A stretch of 64,000 nucleotides of DNA from NCBI RefSeq assembly GCF_016545825.1, contig NC_052612.1, positions 49,893,738-49,957,737 on the forward strand, in the 5' to 3' direction. The stretch comes from Eucalyptus grandis (Eukaryota > Streptophyta > Magnoliopsida > Myrtales > Myrtaceae). The notes under the pieces were generated by a model that searched no databases, was not told where the DNA came from, and was given only the letters and a program-made list of their open reading frames with translations. A program made the position numbers and the translations under genes. Shown in pieces: positions 11,523 to 22,617 of this stretch. How positions within the stretch are numbered: position 1 is the first letter of the stretch; every line of letters starts with the position of its first letter.

Positions 11523-13915
11523 CCATTTCTCAATATCACTTGTAGTTTTTGCTGTTAGGGACGACTTTAACGCCGTATTTAGAAGTTTCTTAATAGAGTG
11601 CAAATGAAAGGTAAATGGTACGAAAACAGATATTTTCATAAGCCATTCTTTTTTCTTTTTTCTTTTTTATTTTTGGTAAAGAATTCATAAGCCATTCTTT
11701 TGGTGTGCCATTCGACAAAAAGCATATCGATGAAGCACAGCTCTTCTGATGTTGGGCCGCCGATAAGAGAGGATAGGAAAGTGAAACAAAGCACAAAAGT
11801 AGGCCACGTTCACGGTAACATCGGCCGTTTGCATATAATCAATAAAGAAATCATGAATTTAAGAGAAGTGGTTTTCAAACATACCCAATTGATCTTCGAA
11901 TGTATCATGAACATGGAAAAAGTGTGCCAATGTAATTTGTACGGGATCTTTAGGTTCATGTCCTTTTTGCTCTCGGCTAAATTCTAGAGGAGGAGCCTAG
12001 CAAATGTGTCTGGGCCCAATAAGAGGGTTAATAGAACGATCTCGTTTCGTCGATGCTTCGCAATGAGCTCATAAATAAAGAAAAGTGACGGAACCCATAG
12101 ACATAAACAAGACGCAATTCCATATGAATGTATTAATATTGAATTGGTTTCATTATTTGCGGGAAAGAACTCATGTTCTTGTTTTGAGGACTGCACCGAC
12201 AATGACCACATGTTTCCTTCAGCACATGAACTCTTTCCGAGTCACTCAAGAATAATCAAAAGGTGGCAGGGCAAGCAACCACGCAGCACGAAGCAGGATT
12301 GGTTATAATGTCTTGCCTACCAGACTTGACCCATCGTCAAACTGACCATGAGACTATCTATGCAGGAGACCAACCTTGGCCTAGGCAAGAAAAATATGGT
12401 AATGGCAAGCTTAGATGCCGTGGGTCTAAGTTCAATATGAATTACAACATAGAACCCGTGGTAGTGGCAGACTTCATCAGTCTAATGAGGTGTGATTGAG
12501 AAAAAAATATGGTATTTCAATAATCTGTGAGTTGGTTATCACATATGAGTGTACTTTGGATCCCACACAAGCACAATTATTTATAATTTTAAACTTTCAA
12601 TGTGATTCGTGACAAAGAGAGAAGAAGGAAGTTATAGAGAACGTTATTTACCATAATCGAATTAGCTGCTGCCTATAGTTAATAAAGATACTACCCTAGT
12701 CATAATGATCTTCAAATGTAATCACGTATCATGTACCATTGTATAAGGAAAAAGTATGCCTATGTAATTCATATGGGTTGTTTAGGTTAGGTCCTCTTTG
12801 CTCTGGCCTAATTATGAAGGAGGAGTCTAGCAAATGTGTACTGGCACATTAAGAGGGTTAATAGAACCACTGCATTCCAGTGCAAAATTGATCTCGATGC
12901 CAATTTAAGGACAAATCTAGACCAAATCCTAATTTAAATCGGATATCATTTTTAGCTAGATAAATTCTATCCTAGCATGCAATCTATTTGTAAAAGATTC
13001 TAAATCTTTATTCGATTGATTTAAAAAGATTATCTAGGATCAATTTAAACATACAATCCTATCTAATATGCAATGCTATCTATTAAAATTTACTTTTATC
13101 AAGATTTTGACCTAATTTGAATATTTGCTTTCAAATTTGGACTCGACGGATTTTGGCTTGGGATCGATGATGCTTCACGGTGGTGCTCAACGGTGTGGCT
13201 GGCTCACAAGGGGCAATACCCAGTCGCTCACGACGGTGGCTTGGCAGAGAGGTGGAGCAAAGACGCTGGACTTGAAGATGTAGGCATCGGGACCTAAGTA
13301 ACCAAGCTCGATGGAAGCAGCCAAAGCTCGTCAAAGTGACTAGGTATTGCAATACAAATAGATGAGTAAAGACTTGTGCGAAAGGAAGTCGAGGGGACCC
13401 AAGAGTTCTCAGCCAATTTCACTTGGTTTTGTCTTCTTGTGAATATGAAAGCTGACAGAGAAGCAAAAAGGTGATGGACTACTCTTATCTCTTTCTCCTT
13501 TGAACTTCTCTACCATTTGTAACTATTTTGACCCCGCTTGACTCCTCGTGCGCGAATCGGACAAGCTGCGGTGCAACGGAGAGAGCTAGACAGCCAGCCT
13601 GAGGAGCGTTGGGACGAGCTGGACGGTCGCTGATTTGGAATCTCGGATGGCATTCGTGATCTTGCGAAAGGCCGTTGGCTTGTGGATTGATCAGTTGGAG
13701 GCTAGGCAGATAGGAGCACATGCTACGGAATCCCCAGAGAAAATTGCACGTAGAAAACGACGAGCAGCTGCTTGTGGATGTCAAGGCTCCGGAAAGAATG
13801 ATGAAAAACTTTTTTTAACCTTTCCTGAACGAGAAAATTATGGCTATGACACGTGTCCAAAATGGGGCTCAAATGTCGGGGAAAATTTTTCTCTCCCTTG
13901 GACAATCTCTCTCCC

Positions 13916-13954
<39 letters not shown>

Positions 13955-15100
13955 GCCCCCTCTCTTTTCCACCAAGCCCTCGTCCAATTTACAAACCACT
14001 GCATTCAACCGACGAACTTCGTGATAGTGGAGGCAACCTTTCAAGGCGGAGGCGGAGGCTATGCAGTGGTTTGTCGGACAAGGGCATGGTCATGACTCGG
14101 AGGGAGGGAGAGAGGACACAATCGGGAGGGGCAGTGATTTGGCAATGGTGAAGCCAAAGGGGCAGCGCGGTGGCTCGTCGGGTGGATGAGGGCTCAGTGG
14201 TTCATCAGAAGGAGAGAGAGGGGGGTAGAGTCGAGAGAGAGAGAGAGAGGAGAGATGAGAGAGAAGAGTGCCCGCTCAATTCAAAATAGTCTGATATTTA
14301 CACCCCATTTTAAACAAGTATTGCAATCTCAGGACCCTTTCTATTTGTTGCACCGGCACTTTTTATACGGCCCATATTTTTCTCTTCTTGGACACTCTTT
14401 CTTTTCTCACTATGGTGCATGTGTCGTGTATTCAATATGTGTGGCTTTCGTATTTTCAATTGGGAAGCCGCATGCTTCCTATTAGGCTCCAACGTTTTCC
14501 AAAATACCTAACTTCCAAATTTTGATATTCAACTTAGGCATTTCTTCTAATTAAATATTTATAAAATAATATGAATAATTTTCCAAGTATTTTATTTAAT
14601 AATTTGATAATCAATTATTCCAACTTTCTCTACGATACAAATTTTGGGCAACGGATATTTTATGGGTTTGGCCAAATTTACATGCTCAAATGGGCTTATT
14701 CCAACATATTAATTAAGTTTAAACCTTCCATATAAATCCATTTGCTGCTAATCCAATGCAAATGCAACTACCAAATAAAAGATCATAAAACTATATGCAT
14801 TTTAACTAATATATTTCTATAGGTATTGGGGTGGATCCCAAATTTTCAATAAAATAAACAATTAATTGGGTCGCCAAAATTTATATGTGAACAACCGTCC
14901 CTCTTCGAAAATGAGCTCGTAGAAATTGCATTAAAAAAAAATGATGTCTAAATTTTGACTAAGTACATGGATGATACTTTTGTTGGGAATATGAGTCCCA
15001 TTTTTTTTTCTTTTTGTATGTAATGTGAGGCTACTGCCAATGTATGACACGAAAGGACATGATTTTTCCACGAATGAAATGAGTCTAATCATTCGATAGC
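11523..15100. other. Spacer between CBF-1 and CBF-2
   Basis: The 3' flank of CBF-1 is shared with 36929-40480 (near identical) and with 56664-60690 (diverged). It contains A/T-rich sequence, remnants of a reverse-strand LTR near 12890-13130, a CT microsatellite at 13918-13949 and GA-rich stretches near 14210-14260. Open frames of 60-130 codons are not preserved across the diverged unit, so I see no supported gene. Confidence 0.6.
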
Positions 15101-15635
15101 ATCTCGCGGTGTCCAATATTCCGTGGTGGCAGGGTGTTTCCCAAAATCTTAGAATGATGGGCCCTTCAATGGCCGACCTCTGACCCTTTGACCTCGACAG
15201 CTCTCCCTTCCTCTCCCCCACGTCTTCCCTTCTTTCCCTTCGCTCCGATGAAAATAGAAAGTCCCCCGCGCCTTCTTCACACCGTCGTCAAAACCTCAAA
15301 AAAGGAATTTGCAGCCCCCCACCACCCTCCCTAACCCCACCCCAAATCCAATCCACTTGCCACGTCACGGCCCCACATGCACACGTGTCGCACGGTGAAT
15401 TGCTAGCCACTTGGCACGACCTCACTCGCTCCACAGCTGGGTTCACACTTCAAGTCCCAGTCACTCCTGAGAACGTGTCTGTTTCCTCCCTAATCCCGTG
15501 TCCCCACTTCATATATATATAACACAACACCCCCATATCAATAAACACTTACTTCGCCTCACCAGTCACCACACTCATTATCCGCTCCATTCCAACTCAA
15601 CAGCTATCGCAGTATCCCTGTGCAGACGTCCTCCC
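15101..15635 (+). promoter_or_regulatory. CBF-2 promoter and 5' leader
   Basis: This region is homologous to the CBF-1 promoter. The G-box CACGTG is at 15382-15387 and a TATA run at 15512-15521. A CCA1-site-like AAAATCT lies near 15143-15149, where CBF-1 has the evening-element-like motif. The leader block CAGACGTCCTCCC directly precedes the ATG. Regulation by cold and clock is inferred from the family. Confidence 0.55.
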
Positions 15636-16310
15636 ATGAACTCTTCCTCTTATATCTCCCACCCCAACTCCTTTAGCTTCGACTTCGCTGAGCCGCCTCT
15701 CTCGTTGCTGCTCTCCCACGACCGGAGCGCAGCGCCCGGGAACTTCTCTAGGGAGGAGGTGCGCCTCGCGTCCGACCACCCAAATAAGCCCGCCGGCAGG
15801 AAGAAGTTCCGGGAGACACGCCGCCCCGTGTACCGTGGGGTGCGGCTGCGCGACTCGGGAAAGTGGGTCTGCGAGGTCCGCAAGCCCAGAAAGAAGTCGA
15901 GGATCTGGCTCGGCACCTTCCCCACCGCAGACATGGCGGCGAGGGCGCACGACGTGGCGGCGCTCGCGCTGAGGGGCCAGTCAGCCTGCCTCAACTTCGC
16001 AGACTCCACGTGGCGGCTGCCCGTGCTGGCGTCACCCAACACCAAGGACATACAGAAGGCAGCAGCCAAGGCCGCGGAGGCATTCCAGCTGGTGGAATCC
16101 GAGGATGTGATGTCGGGGAACGAGAAGAAGTTGCATTCGGAAGAGGGAGTGTTGTACGACGAGGAGGACATCTTCGGGATGCCGGGGTTGCTCGCCAATA
16201 TGGCGGAGGGGATGCTCTTGTCTCCACCAGAATGCGGCGGAGATATATATGCCGGAGAGGACGATGGGAACTTGGATGCATACGCGCCATTATGGAGCTA
16301 TTCCATCTGA
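15636..16310 (+). CDS. CBF: CBF/DREB1 transcription factor (CBF-2), divergent AP2
   Basis: This is an intact, intronless 224-residue DREB1/CBF protein. An upstream in-frame ATG at 15498 exists, but the start at 15636 is used because it aligns with every paralogue and sits after the TATA and leader. The first signature is altered ([16 protein letters not shown], about 49-64), the AP2 domain lies at about 66-123, and DSTWR replaces DSAWR. The conserved Glu of VREP (AP2 position 19) is Lys83 here (VRKP), while Val78 (position 14) is kept. An acidic tail ends LWSYSI. It is probably a CRT/DRE-binding activator, perhaps with changed affinity. It forms a head-to-tail pair with CBF-1. Confidence 0.93.
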   Translation: MNSSSYISHPNSFSFDFAEPPLSLLLSHDRSAAPGNFSREEVRLASDHPNKPAGRKKFRETRRPVYRGVRLRDSGKWVCEVRKPRKKSRIWLGTFPTADMAARAHDVAALALRGQSACLNFADSTWRLPVLASPNTKDIQKAAAKAAEAFQLVESEDVMSGNEKKLHSEEGVLYDEEDIFGMPGLLANMAEGMLLSPPECGGDIYAGEDDGNLDAYAPLWSYSI

Positions 16311-18766
16311 ACATTTCTCAATTTCACTTTAAGTGTTTTGTCGTTAGGGACGACTTCGATGCCCTACTTAATAAGTGTTTTAATGCGGACAAAAGTTGAA
16401 GGGTATGAGCGCAGATATTTTCGGAAGCCATTTTTGTGGTGTGCCATTAGATAAAAAGCTGTGTTAACTGTAACATCGGGCGTTTGCATATAGTTAATAA
16501 AAAAAAAACTACCCGAGTCATCATGAATTTGAGAGAAGTGGCTTTCAGACTTATCCAATTTATCTTCGAATGTATCATGTCTATGGCAAAGGTGCGCCAA
16601 CGAAATTCGTATGGATTCTTTAAGTTCAAGCCCTTTTGCTCGCGGCTAAATTCTAGAGGAGCCCAGCAAATGTGTCCAGACCGTTAAGAAGGTTACTAAA
16701 CGATCACGTTCGGTCGATGCTTCGCAAATAGCTCATGGATAAATGAAAATGACAGAATGCATAGACATAGACAAGACGCAGTCCTATATGAATGTATTAA
16801 TCTTGAAGACATGATAATGATCCATATTGAAATTGATTTTTTTTTTTTCGTGCTCAAGAGAACTCACATTGTCTTCGGCCGCTCCATGTTCTAAGGACTG
16901 CACCGAACAAGACCTTGGGTTTCCTTCGGCCCATGAACTTTCTTCAAGTCACTCTGGAATGATTAAAAGATGGCAAGGCAAGCGACCATACAGACTAACG
17001 TGCAGGCATGAAGCAGGATTGGTAATGACAAGACACATGCTAGAAAAGATAATTGACAATAATAGCAGCTAGGAGATACTCTCTTGAAATGGCAAGGAGA
17101 AGCATCATCAACAGAGAGGGACATCGGGTTGGTTCTTTGGGCAGGAAAGGAAATGTATAAACCAAAGAACACGAAATGATCAATACATCTCATTCTGAGT
17201 TCTCGATATGATTAGGTTTGCTCTCTAGTTTTGAATATATTTCAAACTTGATTCACTCGGATTGTTAGTCATCCTAATCTCATCGGCTGTCAGGGCCAAC
17301 CACAACCCAAAGAGATACCTGCTTTGATCACGCAAACCTTAGAAATGATAGTTGCCGGCTTCTTCTTCTAGGAATAGGGGCATCTTCCCTACTCATGACT
17401 CTATCTATTAAACATACGAGGCAAAAGAAACAAAAAATACAATGACTGATTGCTATAAGCTGGCAATGAGTCTTCTTGGGGTTATTGGTGTTCACCTAAA
17501 GCAGCAACGGTTATCACAATGAATAATAAGTCAAGGATCCAACATTTTAACACAAGCCGGGATCTGTAAATTCTAAAAATGTTGAATCATTCATTTGATA
17601 ATCATCCACAATTCACCTGATGTTTCTACAACAAAGGTCGTCTCTAGCTGAACTTAAGGGAGATCAGTTTCTTTACTTTCACATAACTTCACAGTCTCAA
17701 AATACTTTTCATACGAAACTTTTCTGACCAACTTGACACTCAAGGCTTGACCAACTAAGAAGTTTTCTTAGCAAAAGTTATGACTACGTAAGGATACTGC
17801 TGATCTTATAGGAATCGATCAAAGAGGGAAAAAAAAGGCAGATGCTCCCCCTGTGGAAAATAAGCATTTTACGTACAGCAAAGCATATATACCATCGGAT
17901 AAGAGGGAAATCCAACGAAACAATTGGGTAGAGCAATCCACATAACCGACACAATCTGCTTTCTGACTAGTGCATGCATCTTTCGACAAAATCTACTTCA
18001 CCTTCTTTAGGAGAGTTGTTGTCCTCAACTCAGCATCATCTCTATGAAGCTCCTTCAGAGGTAAGAAAGTAGAATTGTGGGGCGTGCCATAGAGCATGCG
18101 CATCCACAAAACCCATATAAGGAGGAAAGTCATATATCTCCAATAGCATGGCCAAACCTCCACCCACCCCTACTACTCACAACTTTCGACGTGAAGGATG
18201 TCGAGTAACACCTGCCCAAATTGTCCATATAAGATGTTGAGCAATACGTGTGACCAGATAGACCGTTAAAATATGCTTCGAGTTAAAGCTTATGAACGAA
18301 ACCTGATTTAAGATAAATTGTATATATTTGAACCTTCAAAACGGTATGCCATAGAAATCCTATTTCCTATTCGGCAAGAGTCCAATTTGGATAGGTGAGT
18401 TGTTTGCCGGAAAAAAAAAATTTTAAAGAAAGAAAGAAAGAAAAAATGTTAATCCTACTTGGACTTGGATTGACCGAATTTGAATTTCTGAACATGGATT
18501 TCCAATTCCTTGTTGACTTCAGTTATCTGATGTAGTTTCCCTTTCTATGGCTATTTATATATTTATTATGGAGTCTTCACGCGCAGCGCTATTGTTGATG
18601 AAGAGTAGAGAGTAGTTTCGTGCCGTGCATATCAAGAGAAATGAAGAAGCACCATTATTCAAGCGAGTGCTTGGCATTTGTTTTGTTCGTGCAATTACAC
18701 TAATAAGTTTTTAGTGTTGAAGTCGATTAAATTCTTATTGGTAAGAATTTGTATATAATTGATTTG
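16311..18766. other. Spacer downstream of CBF-2
   Basis: The first 750 bp resemble the CBF-1 3' flank. From about 17070 the sequence is specific to this unit and its copy at 42470-44161. 17765-17895 is also related to the first 145 bp of the window. No gene or clear transposon was recognised here. Confidence 0.5.
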
Positions 18767-18785
18767 AGAGATTGAGAGATTATTT

Positions 18786-18985
18786 TTATTATTATTTTTT
18801 TTTTGTTACCCGGGAACCGCCGTACAGCCGGCAGCCAATGACGTAAACCCAGAGCGGTGCTAGTGCATGACCCACCACCACAACACCGAACTTAAGACCA
18901 CTAGCGACCACGCCTGGGATTCAAACTCCTCCCATTTCGTGGGAGGGAGGGAGCTTGAGCCAACGCAGCCAATACATAGGCTGGT
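18786..18985 (-). mobile_element. tRNA-derived SINE, minus strand, with 19-bp target duplication
   Basis: Read on the minus strand, the element has a box A-like GTTGGCTCAAGC, a box B-like GAGTTTGAATCCC about 45 bp on, and an A-rich tail (seen as poly-T at about 18796-18814 on plus). It is flanked by perfect 19-bp direct repeats, AGAGATTGAGAGATTATTT at 18767-18785 and 18986-19004. This is a hallmark of LINE-mediated SINE insertion. About 200 bp long. The family name is not known to me. Confidence 0.8.
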
Positions 18986-19304
18986 AGAGATTGAGAGATT
19001 ATTTAATAACGAATAGAGGGACTAAACACTGCTTGAGTTTAGGGAATAATTGGGGCTTGCAAAACACTGAGAGTGCTTGAGTGACTCGAGTATATTTGTA
19101 ATCTCCATTGTATTACTTAATCTATAGTAGAATTCGTTGTGTTGGGAGTGCGTAGAAGAAGTTTGATACATTTCACTTGGAATGTTTGCCAAGAAGGAGC
19201 TCAAGTCCAAGCCTCGTTAATATATCAAATTGAATCCACATTCACTCAAAAAACTTAAGCTAGTGAGTTATGAGTCAATTAAAATATATTAACTGCTTAA
19301 CACC

Positions 19305-22300
19305 TGTTGACACCTAAATTTTGGCAATTTAGTTTATTTATTTATTGCATAGGAAATTAAGGGTTAATTTTATTAATTGCATAACATATAGATTTAGGTT
19401 GTATTTATTTTGTTATTTGAGTTTTTGCATTTTAATGGACCGGTGGCGGATGAGTTCGAATTAGATGGATCGTGCCCACGACGAGGTTGGCCCAAGCCGC
19501 GTTTTTAAATAATTAAAAATTATCTCGTGGGAATATAATATTTTAAAATTTTCCGAGATATGAATCTTTTTTTAGATAGGGCAGATGGTTAAAAAATATT
19601 GCGATTTGGCCTTGAAAGATTTGGATTTAGAAAAAAATCTCATCTTAATCTTGAATCCTTATCAAGTATGGGATGAATTTTATGAAAAAATATTGCGATA
19701 TTGTAATTTATCTTTGCGAGATTTGGATTTCGAGAAAATATTTATCATAATCTTAAATTTTTATCAATAGTGATCGGTTGGTGAAAATATATCGCGGATG
19801 TAGATTTGAAGGGAAATCAAAGGCTTATCTCTTACCCCTATAAAAGCAACCGTGTACGAGGACATGAGGAGGAGCTTCTTTGGAAAAAATTCAGAAATAA
19901 GTGAAGAGAAAGGTCAAGAGAGGTTTTGGCTTTTGCGAGAAAAAGAAAAGAAAAAGGAAAAGTCAGAACGTGAGAGAGAGAGAAAGAGAGGGGAGAAAGG
20001 TGAAAAGGGCAAAAAGGTGATTTGACCCCTACTATTCATCATCTTCCTCAAGTCCGCTGCCCCTCCTCTGCAACTTCCATCCGCAGGGCTTCCACAGCCG
20101 TGCGTCCGCACCGCCACTGGTTCGCTCGCCTCGCCGACGCCACGCCGCTGCGCCGTCCCCGCTCGCCCGTGCCGGCATCCGAGCCCCGACGTCCGTCAGC
20201 TGCACGCCGCTCCGTCTGCAACCTCTCGCTGACCTTCACCGCGAGCCCCGGTGCCTGAAGCTCGAGCCGCCCCGACGCCCTGCAGCGCCTCCACCGGCCG
20301 TGCCTGCATCGCTCAGCCGCATTAATCACCGCCGGACCCCCTCGGCCTCCGTCCCCGCACTTGCTCGGAACCTGATCTGCCGCTCCGGTCCACCAAAGCT
20401 CTGCAGACCGGGCTCGAGCCAAATCTGCCCATCACCGCCCGTCGCTCCACCCGCGGCGACGCGACACCAGCAATCGCCGATCGCCTCCTCGCGACGACCC
20501 GAACCTTCCGCCCAGACGCAGCAACGCTGCCCCGCCTTCAGCGGTGATCTGCTCCAGCCCGTCCGTCCGATGCCCCTGCAGCGCCTCCACCCGTGACGCC
20601 TCTGTTCCGTCCGACGAAGCTGTTGCTGTGCTGCTCCGAGGTCCCCGACGACAGAAGGCCCGAACCCAGCTCGACGCTTCCCCTGCCGACGCCGCTCCTG
20701 CCCTGCTCTGTCACTCGCCCGTGATTGCCCAGCAGCTGCTCCGCCTCCGATCAGTGACCACCTGTCCTTGGAGACCTACGAGCAAGCTGTGCTCAAGAAG
20801 GCAGAAAAAGAAAACAGAAAAAGAGGAAAAAAATCAGATTAGGTAGTTTTTCTTTTATTATTTTTATTATTATTTCTTTAATATGCTGTTTTAGTAGAAT
20901 TGTTCCTAAATATGTGATTGAGATCCAATATGAAATAGTCCTCAAGCTGTGGATTGACAGTCCGATTTTCGCGCCCAAATCCGACTCGCAATCCTTATAA
21001 AAATCGACAATCCAATCTCAAGCCCGAGATTTGATTCGCGATTTAAAATTAAATTGGTCTACCCGATCTCATGCGCGAGATACGGTTCGCCAATTTTGGA
21101 TATCAATATTATCTTTTATGTGATTTGTTATTGTCAAGTTGGTTGAGTCAAATCTTATTTTCATAAAAATAAAAAAATCAAAAAAAATCTTAATTAGGAT
21201 TAGGTTTGTTGTCATCTTGCATATTTAGGATTGCAATCTTATTATGAATTTTTAAATAAAAAAATCAAAAAAAAAGAAAGTGCATTCATTTAGGTTGTTA
21301 GTTTTTGAATTGCATGTTAATTATGTGTTAGCTTTAATTTCAAAATTAATTAAAAAAACCATAAAAAATCATTGTGCATATTAGATTAGAATTGCATGCT
21401 TCATTTTAACTTTAGATCATCTTTTTTAAGATAAATGGCATTTTAGATTTAGATAATGTCTTAGTTTAAATTAGGATTTAATATGACTTAATCCCTAGTT
21501 TAAATTAGATAGAATCTTAATTTAGCTAGATCATTTGAAATTTCATAAAATTTGTCTTAGGATAAATTAGTTGCAATTTCTAGAATAGATTGCATTTTTT
21601 TTTTTTTTAATAAAAATGTCACATGCATATGTCATGTAGAATTAGGGCATTCTTTGCACGTCATTGCATGCTAAGATTGCATATTATAGATTTAGATAAT
21701 TTCTCCTAAATAGATTGCATGCTTATTAGGAAAATAAAAATCATGTGCACGTCATATAGAATTAGTTTCATACAATGCACGTCATTTAGTGATTTTGTTA
21801 GGTGCATTTAATTAGAAATTGCCCGTCATTAGAATTAAGTCGTTAGATTAATTTAGATTGCATACTTAAATGTTGCATTTCTTTAATTTCGAATCTCATA
21901 AAAAAAATACAAAAAATGTTATTTAGAATAAATCATCTCATGCTTAGAATAGATTACATGTTTGGTTATGTCATATTGCTTAGGTCATATAGCTAAGTCA
22001 TTTTGCTATGTCATATCATTTCATGTTAAATTAGTGGCATGCATTGCATAAAGCATGATTCTCATTAATTAAGTGAAAACAAAACAAAAATTGCGTGTTA
22101 ATTAGAAACCATATCTAGGGTTGTTGATGTGGATTTTAATTTAACATTGCAGATGCTTACGTTGCTTTGAGGTAAGTTCTGCATCATTTATTCATTTCCT
22201 TTATTAAGTGTTAAATTGGTGGTTTGCGTACCTGCATGGTCACCTCACATGTTAAGATAGTTTAAAATCAATTCAAGCTGCCTGCAGAAAACATTTTTGA

Positions 22301-22595
22301 AATTAAAAGAATGGTACCGAAAGGGCATTAAAGAACTCTAGTGTAACCAAGTCCCCGTACCCATAATCTCTGGTTCGTAGAAGTGAAGTAAATCTCCCAT
22401 TACTTTACTTGGGTTTCTAATCGACCCACCAAAAATAGATTAGTGGCGACTCCTAATTGAAAATTAATTGCATGTTAAAACTTGAACCTAAAGTCGCGAA
22501 TTGGTATGGGCTTGGGAGAGCCCGAGTTAAGTTTAGGCTTAACAATCCATTAGCCAAACCCTAGGTGGTCCACACTCGAAAAACTGGTCGCGACA
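19305..22595 (+). repeat. 5' LTR
   Basis: The LTR has a TATA box TATAAAAG at 19839-19846, then a GA-rich stretch and a strongly GC-rich block (about 20030-20770), then long AT-rich DNA with many short TGCAT/CATG words. Long GC-rich open frames inside are compositional and are not called as genes. The LTR supplies the element's promoter and transcript ends. Confidence 0.88.
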
Positions 22596-22598
22596 GCT

Positions 22599-22617
22599 TG
22601 GCGACTCCGCTGGGGAC
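22599..22617 (+). other. Primer binding site of the LTR element
   Basis: TGGCGACTCCGCTGGGGAC begins three bases after the 5' LTR. A site of this form is common in Tat-lineage Ty3/gypsy elements and is usually ascribed to tRNA-Arg. The tRNA assignment is from memory of the family, not checked here. Confidence 0.7.

Noticed and set aside
11700..11987. 95-codon frame after CBF-1, repeated at 37106-37393
   Set aside because: It is preserved only in the near-identical copy; the diverged CBF-5 flank (56800-57010) has indels that break it.
13853..14095. Serine/leucine-rich frames over the CT microsatellite
   Set aside because: The peptide is the translation of (CT)n and is not conserved.
15498..15635. 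Upstream in-frame ATG extending CBF-2 by 46 residues
   Set aside because: It precedes or overlaps the TATA box (15512-15521), and no other CBF copy has such an extension.
20022..20846. Proline/arginine-rich open frames in the GC-rich block, repeated at 28681-29502 and 45383-45801
   Set aside because: They lie inside the LTRs, are open on both strands because of composition, and carry no protein motif.
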